In this document: in pieces, positions 10,901 through 19,267 of the stretch
How the letters are laid out: every line of letters begins with the position of its first letter
Position numbering within the stretch: the first letter of the stretch is position 1
DNA from: Streptomyces sp. ACA25
GTDB taxonomy: Bacteria > Actinomycetota > Actinomycetes > Streptomycetales > Streptomycetaceae
Direction: 5' to 3'
DNA length: 64,000 nt
Assembly: GCF_028200735.1 (NCBI RefSeq)
Contig: NZ_JAQKPV010000010.1
Location: 1-64,000 of the forward strand
Program-made: the position numbers and the translations under genes
The notes under the pieces: generated by a model
The model's input: the letters and a program-made list of their open reading frames with translations, nothing else
Databases searched by the model: none
What the model was told of the DNA's origin: nothing

Positions 10901-13900
10901 TCAGTGCCGTCGTGCCCGCACTGTCCCAGTGGCACCGGGCCCGGCACGAACGGTCCACCGTGGACACCTGGCGGTACGCGGTGGAGTGGGAGCGCAGGGC
11001 CGTCCCCGACGACGCGCGCCTCACCGGCCCCTGGCTCCTCGTCGTGCCCGAGGGGCACACGGGCCCGTTGCCCGCCGATTGCGCCCGCATGCTCGCCGCC
11101 CGGGGCGCCGAAGTCACGACGCTCACGTTCGCCGACGGCGACACCGGCCGCGACGCGCTCGCCACCCGCCTCGCCGACGTCCGCCCCGCGGGCGTGCTGT
11201 CCCTGCTCGCCCTGCACGACGACCCGCACCCCGATCACCCCGCCCTGCCGGTGGGCCTGGCCCTGACGGTCGCACTCGTGCAGGCCCTCGGCGACGCGGA
11301 CGTGAGCGCCCCGCTCTGGTGCGCCACCTCCGGCGCGGTCGCCGTCAGCCCGGCCGAGCGCGTCACCGCGCCCGCGCAGGCACAGACCTGGGGCCTGGGC
11401 CGCGTCGTCGCGCTGGAACACCCCGACCGCTGGGGCGGCCTGATCGACCTGCCCGCCGAGCTGGACGACCGCGCCGCAGGGCGGCTCGCCGCCGTACTCG
11501 CGGGCGACAGCGACGAGGATCAGATGGCGCTGCGCGTCACCGGTCTCTCCGTGCGCCGCCTTGTACGCGCGCCGCTCGGCGCCGCGCCCGCCCCCAAGCA
11601 GTGGCAGACCACCGGCACCGTGCTGCTCACCGGCGGCACCGGCGCGCTCGGCCCGCACCTGGTCCGCTGGCTCGCCACCCAGGGCGCCGAGCGCATCGTG
11701 CTGCCCAGCAGGCGCGGCGCTGCGGCCCCCGTCGTGGCGGAGCTGACCGCCGAGCTGGCTGGGTCCGGCACGGCCCTGGACTTCCCGGCGTGCGACGTCG
11801 CCGATCGCGGCCAACTCACCGCGCTGGTCACCGGCCTGGCCCAGGCAGGCACTCCGGTACGCACCGTCCTGCACGCCGCAACCGCGCTGGAGCTGCGGCC
11901 GCTGGCCCACACCCCGGTGGGCGAGTTCGCCGACGAGATGGCCGCCAAGGTGCTCGGTGCCCGCCACCTCGACGAGATCTTCGCCGACGACGACCTCGAC
12001 GCGTTCGTGCTGTTCTCGTCCATCGCGGGCGTGTGGGGCAGCGGTGAACACGCCCCCTACGCTGCCGCGAACGCCTACCTCGACGCGCTCGCCGAGGACC
12101 GCCGCGCCCGCGGCCTGACCGCTACGTCGGTCGCCTGGGGCATCTGGGCCGCCGTCAACGACTGGGACGGAATACGCGAGGGCGTCGACCCGGAGCGTGT
12201 ACGCAGGCAGGGCCTGCCGTTCCTGGACCCCGACCTGGCCATCGCGGGCCTGGGACAGGTGCTCGACCACGACGAGACCGCTGTCGCGCTCGCCGATGTG
12301 GACTGGAACCGGTTCGTGCCGGTGTTCTGCTCGGCACGGCGCAGCCCGCTGCTGGAGGGCGTACCGGAAGCCGCCGCTGTGCTGCGCGCCGCCGCCGTCG
12401 ACACGGGGACGGCCTCCGCGCTGCGCGAGCGGCTGACCGCGCTGCCCGAGGCCGAGCGCAAGCGGGCCGCGACCGAGCTGGTCCGTGAGCACGCGGCCGC
12501 TGTCCTCGGCCACGCATCGCCCACGGCGCTGCCCGCCGACCGGGCGTTCCGCGACGTCGGGTTCGACTCCATCACCGCCGTCGAGCTGCGCAGCCGGCTT
12601 GGCGCGGCCACCGGTCTGACCCTGCCCGCGACCTTGGTCTTCGACCATCCGTCGCCCGCGGTGCTGGCCGAGCACCTGCTCGCCGAGGCGTTCGGAGCCG
12701 CGGCGGCGCCCGAGCTCCCCGCCGCCACCCGGGCCGACGACGACCCGATCGCCATCGTCGGCCTGAGCTGCCGGTACCCGGGCGGCATCGCGTCGCCCGA
12801 CGAACTGTGGCGGCTGGTGGTGGCGGGCGAGGACTCGGTCGGCGAGCTGCCCACCGACCGAGGCTGGGACCTCGACGCGCTCTACGACTCCGACCCGGAC
12901 GCCCGGGGCCGCAGCTATGTGCGCCACGGCGGTTTCCTCCCCGGCCTGGCGGACTTCGACGCCTCGTTCTTCGGGATCTCCCCGCTGGAGGCCCGCGCCA
13001 CCGACCCGCAGCAGCGCCTGTTGCTGGAGGCGGCGTGGGAGGCGTTCGAGCACGCGGGCATCGACCCGGCCGGCCTGCGCGGCAGCCGTACGGGCGTCTT
13101 CGCGGGCGCCAACGTCGGCGACTACGCATCCAGCCGCAGCCTCGGCGCCGGCGGTTCCGACGGGCAGATGCTCACCGGCAATGTGCCGAGCGTGGTGTCC
13201 GGCAGGATCTCCTACACTCTCGGCCTGGAGGGCCCGGCCGTCACGGTGGACACCGCTTGTTCGTCGTCGCTGGTCGCACTCCACCTGGCCTGCCAGTCCC
13301 TGCGCCGGGGCGAGAGCGACCTTGCGCTGGCGGGCGGCGTCGCGCTGATGTCCAGCCCGGCCGCGCTGATCGGCTTTTCCGCGCAACGCGGCCTGTCCAG
13401 CGACGGCCGCTGCAAGGCGTTCGCCGACGCGGCGGACGGCACGGGTCTTGCCGAGGGTGTCGGCCTGTTGCTGGTCGAGCGGCTCTCCCGGGCCCGTGCC
13501 CAGGGCCACCGCGTTCTTGCACTGGTACGCGGCTCCGCCATCAACCAGGACGGCGCGTCCAACGGGCTGACCGCACCCAGCGGCCCGGCCCAGCAGCGCG
13601 TGATCACCGCCGCGCTGGGCGATGCCGGCCTGCGTCCTTCCGACGTGGACGCCGTGGAGGCGCACGGCACCGGCACCCGGCTGGGTGACCCGATCGAGGC
13701 TCAGGCGCTGCTGGCCACGTACGGCCGCGACCGGACCGAGCCGCTCTGGCTCGGCTCGGTGAAGTCCAACATCGGCCACACCCAGGCCGCATCGGGCGCG
13801 GCCGGTGTGATCAAGATGGTGCAGGCGATCCGGCACGGTCTGCTGCCCAGGACGCTGCATGTGGAAACGCCTTCCCTGCAGGTCGACTGGACGGCAGGCG

Positions 13901-16900
13901 CCGTCTCGCTGCTTACCGAGCCACTGGAGTGGCCCGAGGTGGACCGGCCGCGCCGCGCGGGCATTTCGTCGTTCGGCCTGTCCGGTACGAACGCCCACGT
14001 GATCATCGAGCAGGCACCCGCCGAGGAGGCATCCGAGCTCGGTGCCGAGCAGACACCGGTCGTGGCATGGCCTGTCCACGGCCGCACCCAGCCCGCCCTG
14101 CGCGCCCAGGCAGCGCGGCTGCGCGACCACGTCATGGCGGTTCCCGACGCCCGCCCGGCGGACATCGGCTGGTCGCTGGCCGCCGGCCGCGCCGCGTTCG
14201 ACCACCGGGCCGTCGTGGTCGGCGCCGACCGGGCCGAGCTGCTGCGCGGCCTCGAAGCCGTCGCCGGTGCCACCGCTGACCCCGCGGTGGCGCAGGGCAT
14301 CGCTGAGGGTGCCGACCGGGTCGCGTTCGTCTTCCCCGGCCACGGTGCCCAGTGGCCCGGCATGGCCAAGGAGCTGCTCGAGGACTTCCCGGTGTTCCGG
14401 GAGAGCGTGCTCGAATGCGCCGACGCGTTCGCCGAGTTCATCGACTGGTCACTGCTCGACGTGCTCCGCGACGTCGAGGGTGCGCCGCCGCTGCACCGGG
14501 TGGACGTGGTGCAGCCCGCGCTGTTCACGATGATGGTGTCGCTGGCCGCGCTGTGGCGTTCGCACGGCGTGCACCCGTCAGCGGTGGTCGGGCACAGCCA
14601 GGGCGAGGTCGCCGCCGCGTATGTGGCGGGAGCCCTGGACCTGCGCGACGCGGCCAGGATCGTCGCCACCCGCGGCAAGGCGTGGCTGACGCTGGCGGGC
14701 ACGGGCGGCATGGCGTCCGTGGCGCTGCCCAAGGCCGAGGCGGCCCAACGGCTGGAGCCGTGGGGGCACCGCCTTGACATCGCGGCGGTCAACGACCCCC
14801 GCTCGGTGACCGTCGCGGGCGACCTCGGCGCGCTGGAGGAACTGCTCACCGGCCTGGAGGAAGAGGGCGTACGGGTACGCAGGGTCCGCCAGATCGTCGG
14901 CGCGGGCCACACCGCGCACGTGGACGTGCTGCGGGACCACCTCGTCGAGGCACTGGCGCCGACCGCGCCCCGCTCGTCGGCGATCCCGTTCTACTCCACG
15001 GTGACCGGCGGCCTGCTCGACACCGCGGGTCTCGACACGCACTACTGGTACGGGAACGCGCGCGGAACCGTGGAGTTCGAGCAGGCCGTGCGCGCCATGG
15101 CCGCGCAGGGCCACGGGCCGTTTCTGGAGGTCAGCGGGCACCCGATGTTCACCGTGGCCATCCAGCAGACGCTGGAGGACGCGGGTAGCGGGGCCGCCGT
15201 GCTCGGCACGCTGCGCCGGGACGAGGGCGGCCGTGACCAGTTCCTGCGCGCCGCCGCCGAGGCGCACGCGGCGGGCGCCACCCTCGACTGGCGGCCCGCG
15301 TTCGCGGGCACCGGTGCGCGCACGATCGAGCTGCCGACGTACGCGTTCCAGCGCGCCCGGCACTGGCTGGAGACCTCGGTGGGCGCCGGCGACGTGACGG
15401 CGGCGGGCCTGGCCTCGGCCGAGCACCCGCTGCTCGGTGCCGAGGTCGACCTGGCGGGCGGTGGGCTCGTCCTCACCGGCAGGCTCGCCGCCGCCGCGCA
15501 GCCGTGGCTGGCCGGTGACGTGCCCGGGGCGGTGCTGGTCGACCTCGTCCTGGCCGCCGCCGACCGGGTGGGCTGCGCGGGCATCGGCGAGCTGACCGCT
15601 CACGCGCCGCTGACGCTGGTGGAGGGCGGCGTCAGCGTGCAGGTGCGGGTCGGGGTGCCCGACGGCGACGGCACCCGATCGGTCTGCGTGCACGCACGGG
15701 CCGAAGACGTGTGGGTGCGCCACGCCGAAGGCACGCTCGTGGCCCACGCGGCGCCCGGCGCCGCTCTGGCCCAGTGGCCGCCCACGAGCGCTGAACCCGT
15801 CGACGACCTCTACGACGACCTCGAAGCCGCCGGGTCGGCTCCCGCCCCGGCGTGGCGAGCCGTACGGGCCGCGTGGCGGCGCGGCGACGACGTCTTCGCC
15901 GAGGTGGCGCTCGACGCCGACGCCGCCGAGCGGGCCGACGGGTACGCGCTGCACCCCGTGCTGCTCGACGCCGCCCTGCACGCCGTCCTCGACGGTGCCC
16001 GGGTGCCCGCCGCATGGTCGGGCGTGCGGCTGCACGCGACCGGCGCGCGGGCCGTGCGGGTGCGCGCCGAGCGGACCGGCCCGGACACCGTGGCGCTCAC
16101 CCTGGCCGACCCCGCGGGCGACCCGGTGCTCACCGTCGACTCGGTGCGGCTCGGCCACGTGACGGACAGCGGGACCGCTGGGCGGATCGGCCGTGACGCG
16201 CTGTTCCGCATGGACTGGGTTCCGGTGACAGAGCCTGCTTCTGAGGTCGCGCCCGGCCGGTGGGCGGTGCTGGGGGCCGATCCGCTGGCCGCCGCCCAGG
16301 CGCTGCGCGGGCTCGGGCACACCGTGCACTGCGTGGCGGACCCGGCAGCCCTGCGCGAGGTGCCCGACGCCGTGCTGGTCACCGCTGTTGGCGGTCAGGG
16401 AGACGTCCCCGCTGAGGCGCACTCCGTCGTGCACACCACCTTGGCGGCCGTCCAGGCGTGGCTGGCCGACGACCGGTTCGCCACGGTCCCGCTCGTCGTG
16501 CTCACCCGCGGCGCGGCGGCCGAAGCGGCGGCCGATCTCGCGGGCGCCGCCGCGTGGGGCCTGGTGCGCTCGGCCCAGTCCGAGCACCCCGATAGGTTCG
16601 TGCTGGTCGACATCGACGGCGACTCCGAGTCGTGGCGGGTGCTGCCCGGTGCGGTGACCGCAGGGGAACCGCAGCTCGCACTGCGCGCGGGTGCGGCTCT
16701 GGCGCCGCGGCTGGCCCGCCTCGCCGAGCCGGACGGGCCCGCACCGTGGGATCCGGCCGGCACCGTCCTGGTCACCGGCGCATCCGGCGACCTAGGCGCG
16801 CTGGTGGCGCGCCACCTGGTCGCCGAGCACGGTGTTCGGAACCTGGTGCTGGCCTCCCGGCGAGGCCCGGCCGCACCGGGCGCGGCCGAGCTGAGCGAGG

Positions 16901-18006
16901 GGCTCCACGCGCTCGGCGCCCGCGTCACGCACGCGGTGTGCGACGTGGCCGACCGCAAGGCGCTGGCGGAACTGCTCGCGGCGATCCCGGACGAGCACCC
17001 GCTGACCGCAGTGGTGCACAGCGCCTCGGTCCTCGACGACGGCGTCATCGCCGCGCTCACCCCGGAGCGGGTCGACCCGGTGCTGCGACCGAAGGCCGAC
17101 GCGGCGTGGCATCTGCACGAGCTGACCCAGCACCTCGACCTGGCCGCGTTCGTGCTGTTCTCCTCGATGGCGGGCACGCTCGGCGGCCTCGGTCAGGGCA
17201 ACTACGCGGCGGGGAACGCTTTCCTCGACGGGCTGGCCAGGCACCGAAGGTCCCACGGCCTGACAGCGACGTCCGTGGCCTGGGGCTGGTGGGCCGAGCG
17301 CGCCGCCAAGAGCGCCCACAAGGTGGCCCAGGACGAGACCGCTGCCATCAACGGCATGGTGCCGCTCACCGAGCAGCGCGGCCTCGCGCTGTTCGACGCG
17401 GCGTGCCGGGGCGGCGAGCCCTTCGTCGCGGCGAGCGCGCTGGACCTGCGGGCGTTGCGCGCCGCCGCCGACGAACTGCCCGCGATGCTGCGCGCCCTGT
17501 CGCGGGTACCGGCCCGCCGGGCCGCCGCGCAGGCGGAGACCGCGACCGCGCCCACTCTGGCGCGCGATCTCTCGGGCCGGACGCACGCGGAGCGGGAGGC
17601 GCTCCTGCTCGACATGGTCCGTGCCGAGGCCGCGCTGGTGCTCAGCCACCCGACCGGCGACGACGTCCAGGTCCATCACCGTTTCCTGGAGCAGGGGTTC
17701 GACTCGCTGGCCGCACTGAAGCTGCGCAACCGGCTGGCCGCGGCCACCGGGCTGCGGCTGCCGGCGACGCTGGTGTTCGACCACCCGACCCCGGTCGAGC
17801 TGGCCCGGCACCTGCTGGCCGAGCTGGCACCGGCCGAGGGGGAGGCCCCGGCGGAGTTCGCCGATGAGGATGCCGCGACCGCCGTGCTGGTGCTGGAGGA
17901 GCTGGGCCAACTGGACGACGCCATCACACGGTTGCCGGCCGAAGGCCCCGAACGGGAGCGGATCGCCCAGCTGTTGGACGGCCTTCTGACCAGGTGGGCG
18001 CGCTGA
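7957..18006 (+). CDS. Modular type I polyketide synthase, two modules: KS-AT-KR-ACP / KS-AT-DH(inactive)-KR-ACP, no TE
   Basis: The protein has 3349 residues. An N-terminal coiled-coil docking helix (1-~48) should accept the preceding PKS. Module 1: KS (Cys224), AT with GHSQGE and YASH at 781-784 (methylmalonyl-CoA), no DH, KR without LDD but with Trp in AGVWGSGEH (A-type, possibly A2), ACP (GFDSI ~1535). Module 2: KS (Cys1768), AT starting VFPGHGAQ with GAGH at 2315-2318 where YASH/HAFH normally sits, a DH remnant whose catalytic His is lost (AQPWLAGDVPG, ~2513-2523), a B-type KR (LDD; TGASGDLG ~2940; Tyr in NYAAGN) and an ACP (QGFDSL ~3247). The tail has docking-type helices and no thioesterase, so the chain must pass to another enzyme. 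Methyl/OH followed by an unusual branch/OH fits C14-C17 of sanglifehrin. Identity with a specific sfa PKS gene is inferred. Confidence 0.95.
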   Translation: MTDKDRTVVTGAEALHNEQTGDQKVLGTLKRLTTDLRRTKQRLREAEDRGHEPIAIVGMACRYPGGAASPDDLWQLVADGGDAVSGFPADRGWDLGALFADDPDRPGTSHAREGGFLYDAGEFDAGFFGISPREALAMDPQQRLLLETSWEAVERAGIDPASLRGSRTGVYAGVMYHDYGSGAGTLPEGVEGYLGLGTAGSIASGRVAYVLGLEGPAVTLDTACSSSLVALHSAVQALRAGECTMALAGGATVLSTPAVFVDFSRQRGLAADGRCKSYSAEADGVGWSEGAGMLLVERLADAERLGHPVLAVLRGSAVNQDGASSGLTTPNGPAQQRVIRQALADARLDPVDVDFVEGHGTGTALGDPIEAQALLATYGQERAEPLWLGSVKSNIGHTQAAAGVAGIIKAVMALRHGVLPGTAHLSELSPQVDWASGAVEPLREARAWPEVGRPRRAAVSSFGISGTNAHIVLEQAPDAPAAPPTSAVAAPLAAASPAEDRSAPVAVPVLLSAATDPALRAQARRLGAHLADHPGLAPVDVAFSAATGRTALPSRAVVVADDRDGLLDGLTALAEQRPSPAVVTGTAGAVRRIALVFPGQGAQWAGMAVPLIDSSPAFAAQWAACGRALAPWTDWSLDEAVRSPQALERVDVVQPVLWAVMVSLAELWRAAGVRPDAVLGHSQGEIAAACVAGALSIEDGAKVVALRAKALLALAGRGGMLSVPLPETEVRARLAQWPGLGVAGVNGPSTVVVSGAVAALDAAQAKWEAEGVRVRRIPVDYASHSPQVEEICDRLAADLAGITPRRTEVAFLSTLTGDLLDTTGLDAGYWYRNLREPVRFEEATRRAIQDGYRVFIEASPSPVLTVGVQQTAEALEVPVASVATLRRDQGDLRQFRTALAEAAVLGTPVDWAAELAPHAPRRVDLPTYAFQRERFWLTPQRRAAVAAVAGADPWEAGFWDVVDRADVDALSHALGVRKDDALSAVVPALSQWHRARHERSTVDTWRYAVEWERRAVPDDARLTGPWLLVVPEGHTGPLPADCARMLAARGAEVTTLTFADGDTGRDALATRLADVRPAGVLSLLALHDDPHPDHPALPVGLALTVALVQALGDADVSAPLWCATSGAVAVSPAERVTAPAQAQTWGLGRVVALEHPDRWGGLIDLPAELDDRAAGRLAAVLAGDSDEDQMALRVTGLSVRRLVRAPLGAAPAPKQWQTTGTVLLTGGTGALGPHLVRWLATQGAERIVLPSRRGAAAPVVAELTAELAGSGTALDFPACDVADRGQLTALVTGLAQAGTPVRTVLHAATALELRPLAHTPVGEFADEMAAKVLGARHLDEIFADDDLDAFVLFSSIAGVWGSGEHAPYAAANAYLDALAEDRRARGLTATSVAWGIWAAVNDWDGIREGVDPERVRRQGLPFLDPDLAIAGLGQVLDHDETAVALADVDWNRFVPVFCSARRSPLLEGVPEAAAVLRAAAVDTGTASALRERLTALPEAERKRAATELVREHAAAVLGHASPTALPADRAFRDVGFDSITAVELRSRLGAATGLTLPATLVFDHPSPAVLAEHLLAEAFGAAAAPELPAATRADDDPIAIVGLSCRYPGGIASPDELWRLVVAGEDSVGELPTDRGWDLDALYDSDPDARGRSYVRHGGFLPGLADFDASFFGISPLEARATDPQQRLLLEAAWEAFEHAGIDPAGLRGSRTGVFAGANVGDYASSRSLGAGGSDGQMLTGNVPSVVSGRISYTLGLEGPAVTVDTACSSSLVALHLACQSLRRGESDLALAGGVALMSSPAALIGFSAQRGLSSDGRCKAFADAADGTGLAEGVGLLLVERLSRARAQGHRVLALVRGSAINQDGASNGLTAPSGPAQQRVITAALGDAGLRPSDVDAVEAHGTGTRLGDPIEAQALLATYGRDRTEPLWLGSVKSNIGHTQAASGAAGVIKMVQAIRHGLLPRTLHVETPSLQVDWTAGAVSLLTEPLEWPEVDRPRRAGISSFGLSGTNAHVIIEQAPAEEASELGAEQTPVVAWPVHGRTQPALRAQAARLRDHVMAVPDARPADIGWSLAAGRAAFDHRAVVVGADRAELLRGLEAVAGATADPAVAQGIAEGADRVAFVFPGHGAQWPGMAKELLEDFPVFRESVLECADAFAEFIDWSLLDVLRDVEGAPPLHRVDVVQPALFTMMVSLAALWRSHGVHPSAVVGHSQGEVAAAYVAGALDLRDAARIVATRGKAWLTLAGTGGMASVALPKAEAAQRLEPWGHRLDIAAVNDPRSVTVAGDLGALEELLTGLEEEGVRVRRVRQIVGAGHTAHVDVLRDHLVEALAPTAPRSSAIPFYSTVTGGLLDTAGLDTHYWYGNARGTVEFEQAVRAMAAQGHGPFLEVSGHPMFTVAIQQTLEDAGSGAAVLGTLRRDEGGRDQFLRAAAEAHAAGATLDWRPAFAGTGARTIELPTYAFQRARHWLETSVGAGDVTAAGLASAEHPLLGAEVDLAGGGLVLTGRLAAAAQPWLAGDVPGAVLVDLVLAAADRVGCAGIGELTAHAPLTLVEGGVSVQVRVGVPDGDGTRSVCVHARAEDVWVRHAEGTLVAHAAPGAALAQWPPTSAEPVDDLYDDLEAAGSAPAPAWRAVRAAWRRGDDVFAEVALDADAAERADGYALHPVLLDAALHAVLDGARVPAAWSGVRLHATGARAVRVRAERTGPDTVALTLADPAGDPVLTVDSVRLGHVTDSGTAGRIGRDALFRMDWVPVTEPASEVAPGRWAVLGADPLAAAQALRGLGHTVHCVADPAALREVPDAVLVTAVGGQGDVPAEAHSVVHTTLAAVQAWLADDRFATVPLVVLTRGAAAEAAADLAGAAAWGLVRSAQSEHPDRFVLVDIDGDSESWRVLPGAVTAGEPQLALRAGAALAPRLARLAEPDGPAPWDPAGTVLVTGASGDLGALVARHLVAEHGVRNLVLASRRGPAAPGAAELSEGLHALGARVTHAVCDVADRKALAELLAAIPDEHPLTAVVHSASVLDDGVIAALTPERVDPVLRPKADAAWHLHELTQHLDLAAFVLFSSMAGTLGGLGQGNYAAGNAFLDGLARHRRSHGLTATSVAWGWWAERAAKSAHKVAQDETAAINGMVPLTEQRGLALFDAACRGGEPFVAASALDLRALRAAADELPAMLRALSRVPARRAAAQAETATAPTLARDLSGRTHAEREALLLDMVRAEAALVLSHPTGDDVQVHHRFLEQGFDSLAALKLRNRLAAATGLRLPATLVFDHPTPVELARHLLAELAPAEGEAPAEFADEDAATAVLVLEELGQLDDAITRLPAEGPERERIAQLLDGLLTRWAR
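8299..8459 (+). repeat. 161-bp segment identical to 2852-3012 (KS coding)
   Basis: This is the second copy of the identical KS segment; see 2852-3012. Identity falls off on both sides. Confidence 0.9.
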
Positions 18007-18032
18007 TGATCTACGGAGTAATGGCCCTGATA

Positions 18033-18056
18033 CCGTCGCCCGGAGGCGTGCGACGG
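18033..18056 (+). terminator. Short hairpin between last modular PKS and MDR gene
   Basis: CCGTCGC (18033-18039) and GCGACGG (18050-18056) form a perfect 7-bp stem with a 10-nt loop in the 91-bp gap between the PKS stop and the next start. It may attenuate rather than end transcription, because the genes on both sides belong to the same pathway. Confidence 0.4.
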
Positions 18057-18097
18057 CTTCTGGGATCCGCAACACATACGCACATCAGGGGAAGTTG

Positions 18098-19264
18098 ATG
18101 GAGACAGTAAAGGCGTGGGTGCTGCCCGCGGGCCCGGAGGACCGGTCGGGCGGTCCGATACGCGGTGAGTTCACCCTCGCCAGCATTCCGATCGCGTCGC
18201 CGGACGAGCACGAGGTGCTGGTCGAGCCCCTGGTGGGCTGCTGGGAAGCGAACATGGAGCACGCGCTCGCGCGCAGCCCCATCGACGTCGTCCGGCACCG
18301 CGGCGAGGACCGGATCGTCGTCGGCACGTGCGGTGTGGTGCGCGTGATCTCCGTCGGGTCCGCCGTGCGCGGGCTGCGCGAGGGCCAGGACTGCCTATGG
18401 ATCCCGTTCGGCCAGATCGATCGCAACGGCTACGCGGAGAGCATTTCCGCCTATGACGCGCCCGGTTCGCCCGGCCTGCTCGCCGAGCGCATGGTCGTGC
18501 CCGCCGACCGTCTGGTGCCGCTGCCGTCGGACGGCCGGTACCCGGTGGAGCGCTGGGCGCCGTTCGCCCGGTACTTCACCGCGTGGGACAACTGGCGGGT
18601 CACCAGCCGCTGCTGGCGCAGCCAGGTCGACGACGCGTGGGACGAACAGCCGCTCGTACTCGGCTGGGGCGGCGGCGTAGTCTACGCCGAGCTGGAACTG
18701 GCCCGGCGCGAGGGCTTCCGTACCGCGATGGTGTCCGGCCGTGACAGCAGGCTCAAGGACATCGCCGCGTCGGGCGCGGTCCCGATCGACCGCCGGGATT
18801 TCCCCGACCTGGACTACACCTGGGCCAAGGAGTCCGGTGAGCCCGACGCGATGGACCGCTACCGCGCGTCCGAGGCGCGGTTCCTGGAAATCGTCGGCGA
18901 GCTGTCCGGCGGCCTCGGCGTCTCGATCTTCCTGGACAACCTCGGCGGTGGCCTCCACCGGGCCACGCTGAAGAGCCTGGCGCGTGAGGGTGTGGTCTCC
19001 ACCGTGGGCTGGAAGACGGGCATGCGGCTCTGGAGCCTGCGCGCCACCGAGTGCATCAGCAGACACATTCACGTCCATACGCACGCGTGGCGGTTCCAGG
19101 ACGGCGCCCGCATCCGCGACGTGATGCAGGAGACCGGCTGGCTGCCCGACATCGCCGACGGCCCGGTGACCCCGTTCGACCGAATACCCGAACTGGCCGC
19201 CGCCTACGGCCGCGACGTCCTCGACGGGTACTTCCCGCTGTTCTCCGTCGCTGGAAGGGACTGA
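18098..19264 (+). CDS. Medium-chain dehydrogenase/reductase-like oxidoreductase
   Basis: The protein has 388 residues from ATG 18098, with AGGGGAAG about 5 bases upstream. The N-terminal part resembles the GroES-like half of MDR enzymes (METVKAWVLPAG..., ...VVGTCGVVRVISVGSAVRGLREGQ). A nucleotide-binding stretch LGWGGGVVYAELELAR follows near residue 190. The typical structural-zinc cysteine cluster is absent, which fits a zinc-independent quinone/enoyl reductase. It sits 3 bases before the PUFA-like PKS gene, so it probably acts with it, for example as a trans reductase in making the unusual extender unit. The substrate is not deducible from sequence. Confidence 0.75.
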   Translation: METVKAWVLPAGPEDRSGGPIRGEFTLASIPIASPDEHEVLVEPLVGCWEANMEHALARSPIDVVRHRGEDRIVVGTCGVVRVISVGSAVRGLREGQDCLWIPFGQIDRNGYAESISAYDAPGSPGLLAERMVVPADRLVPLPSDGRYPVERWAPFARYFTAWDNWRVTSRCWRSQVDDAWDEQPLVLGWGGGVVYAELELARREGFRTAMVSGRDSRLKDIAASGAVPIDRRDFPDLDYTWAKESGEPDAMDRYRASEARFLEIVGELSGGLGVSIFLDNLGGGLHRATLKSLAREGVVSTVGWKTGMRLWSLRATECISRHIHVHTHAWRFQDGARIRDVMQETGWLPDIADGPVTPFDRIPELAAAYGRDVLDGYFPLFSVAGRD

Positions 19265-19267
19265 CCG

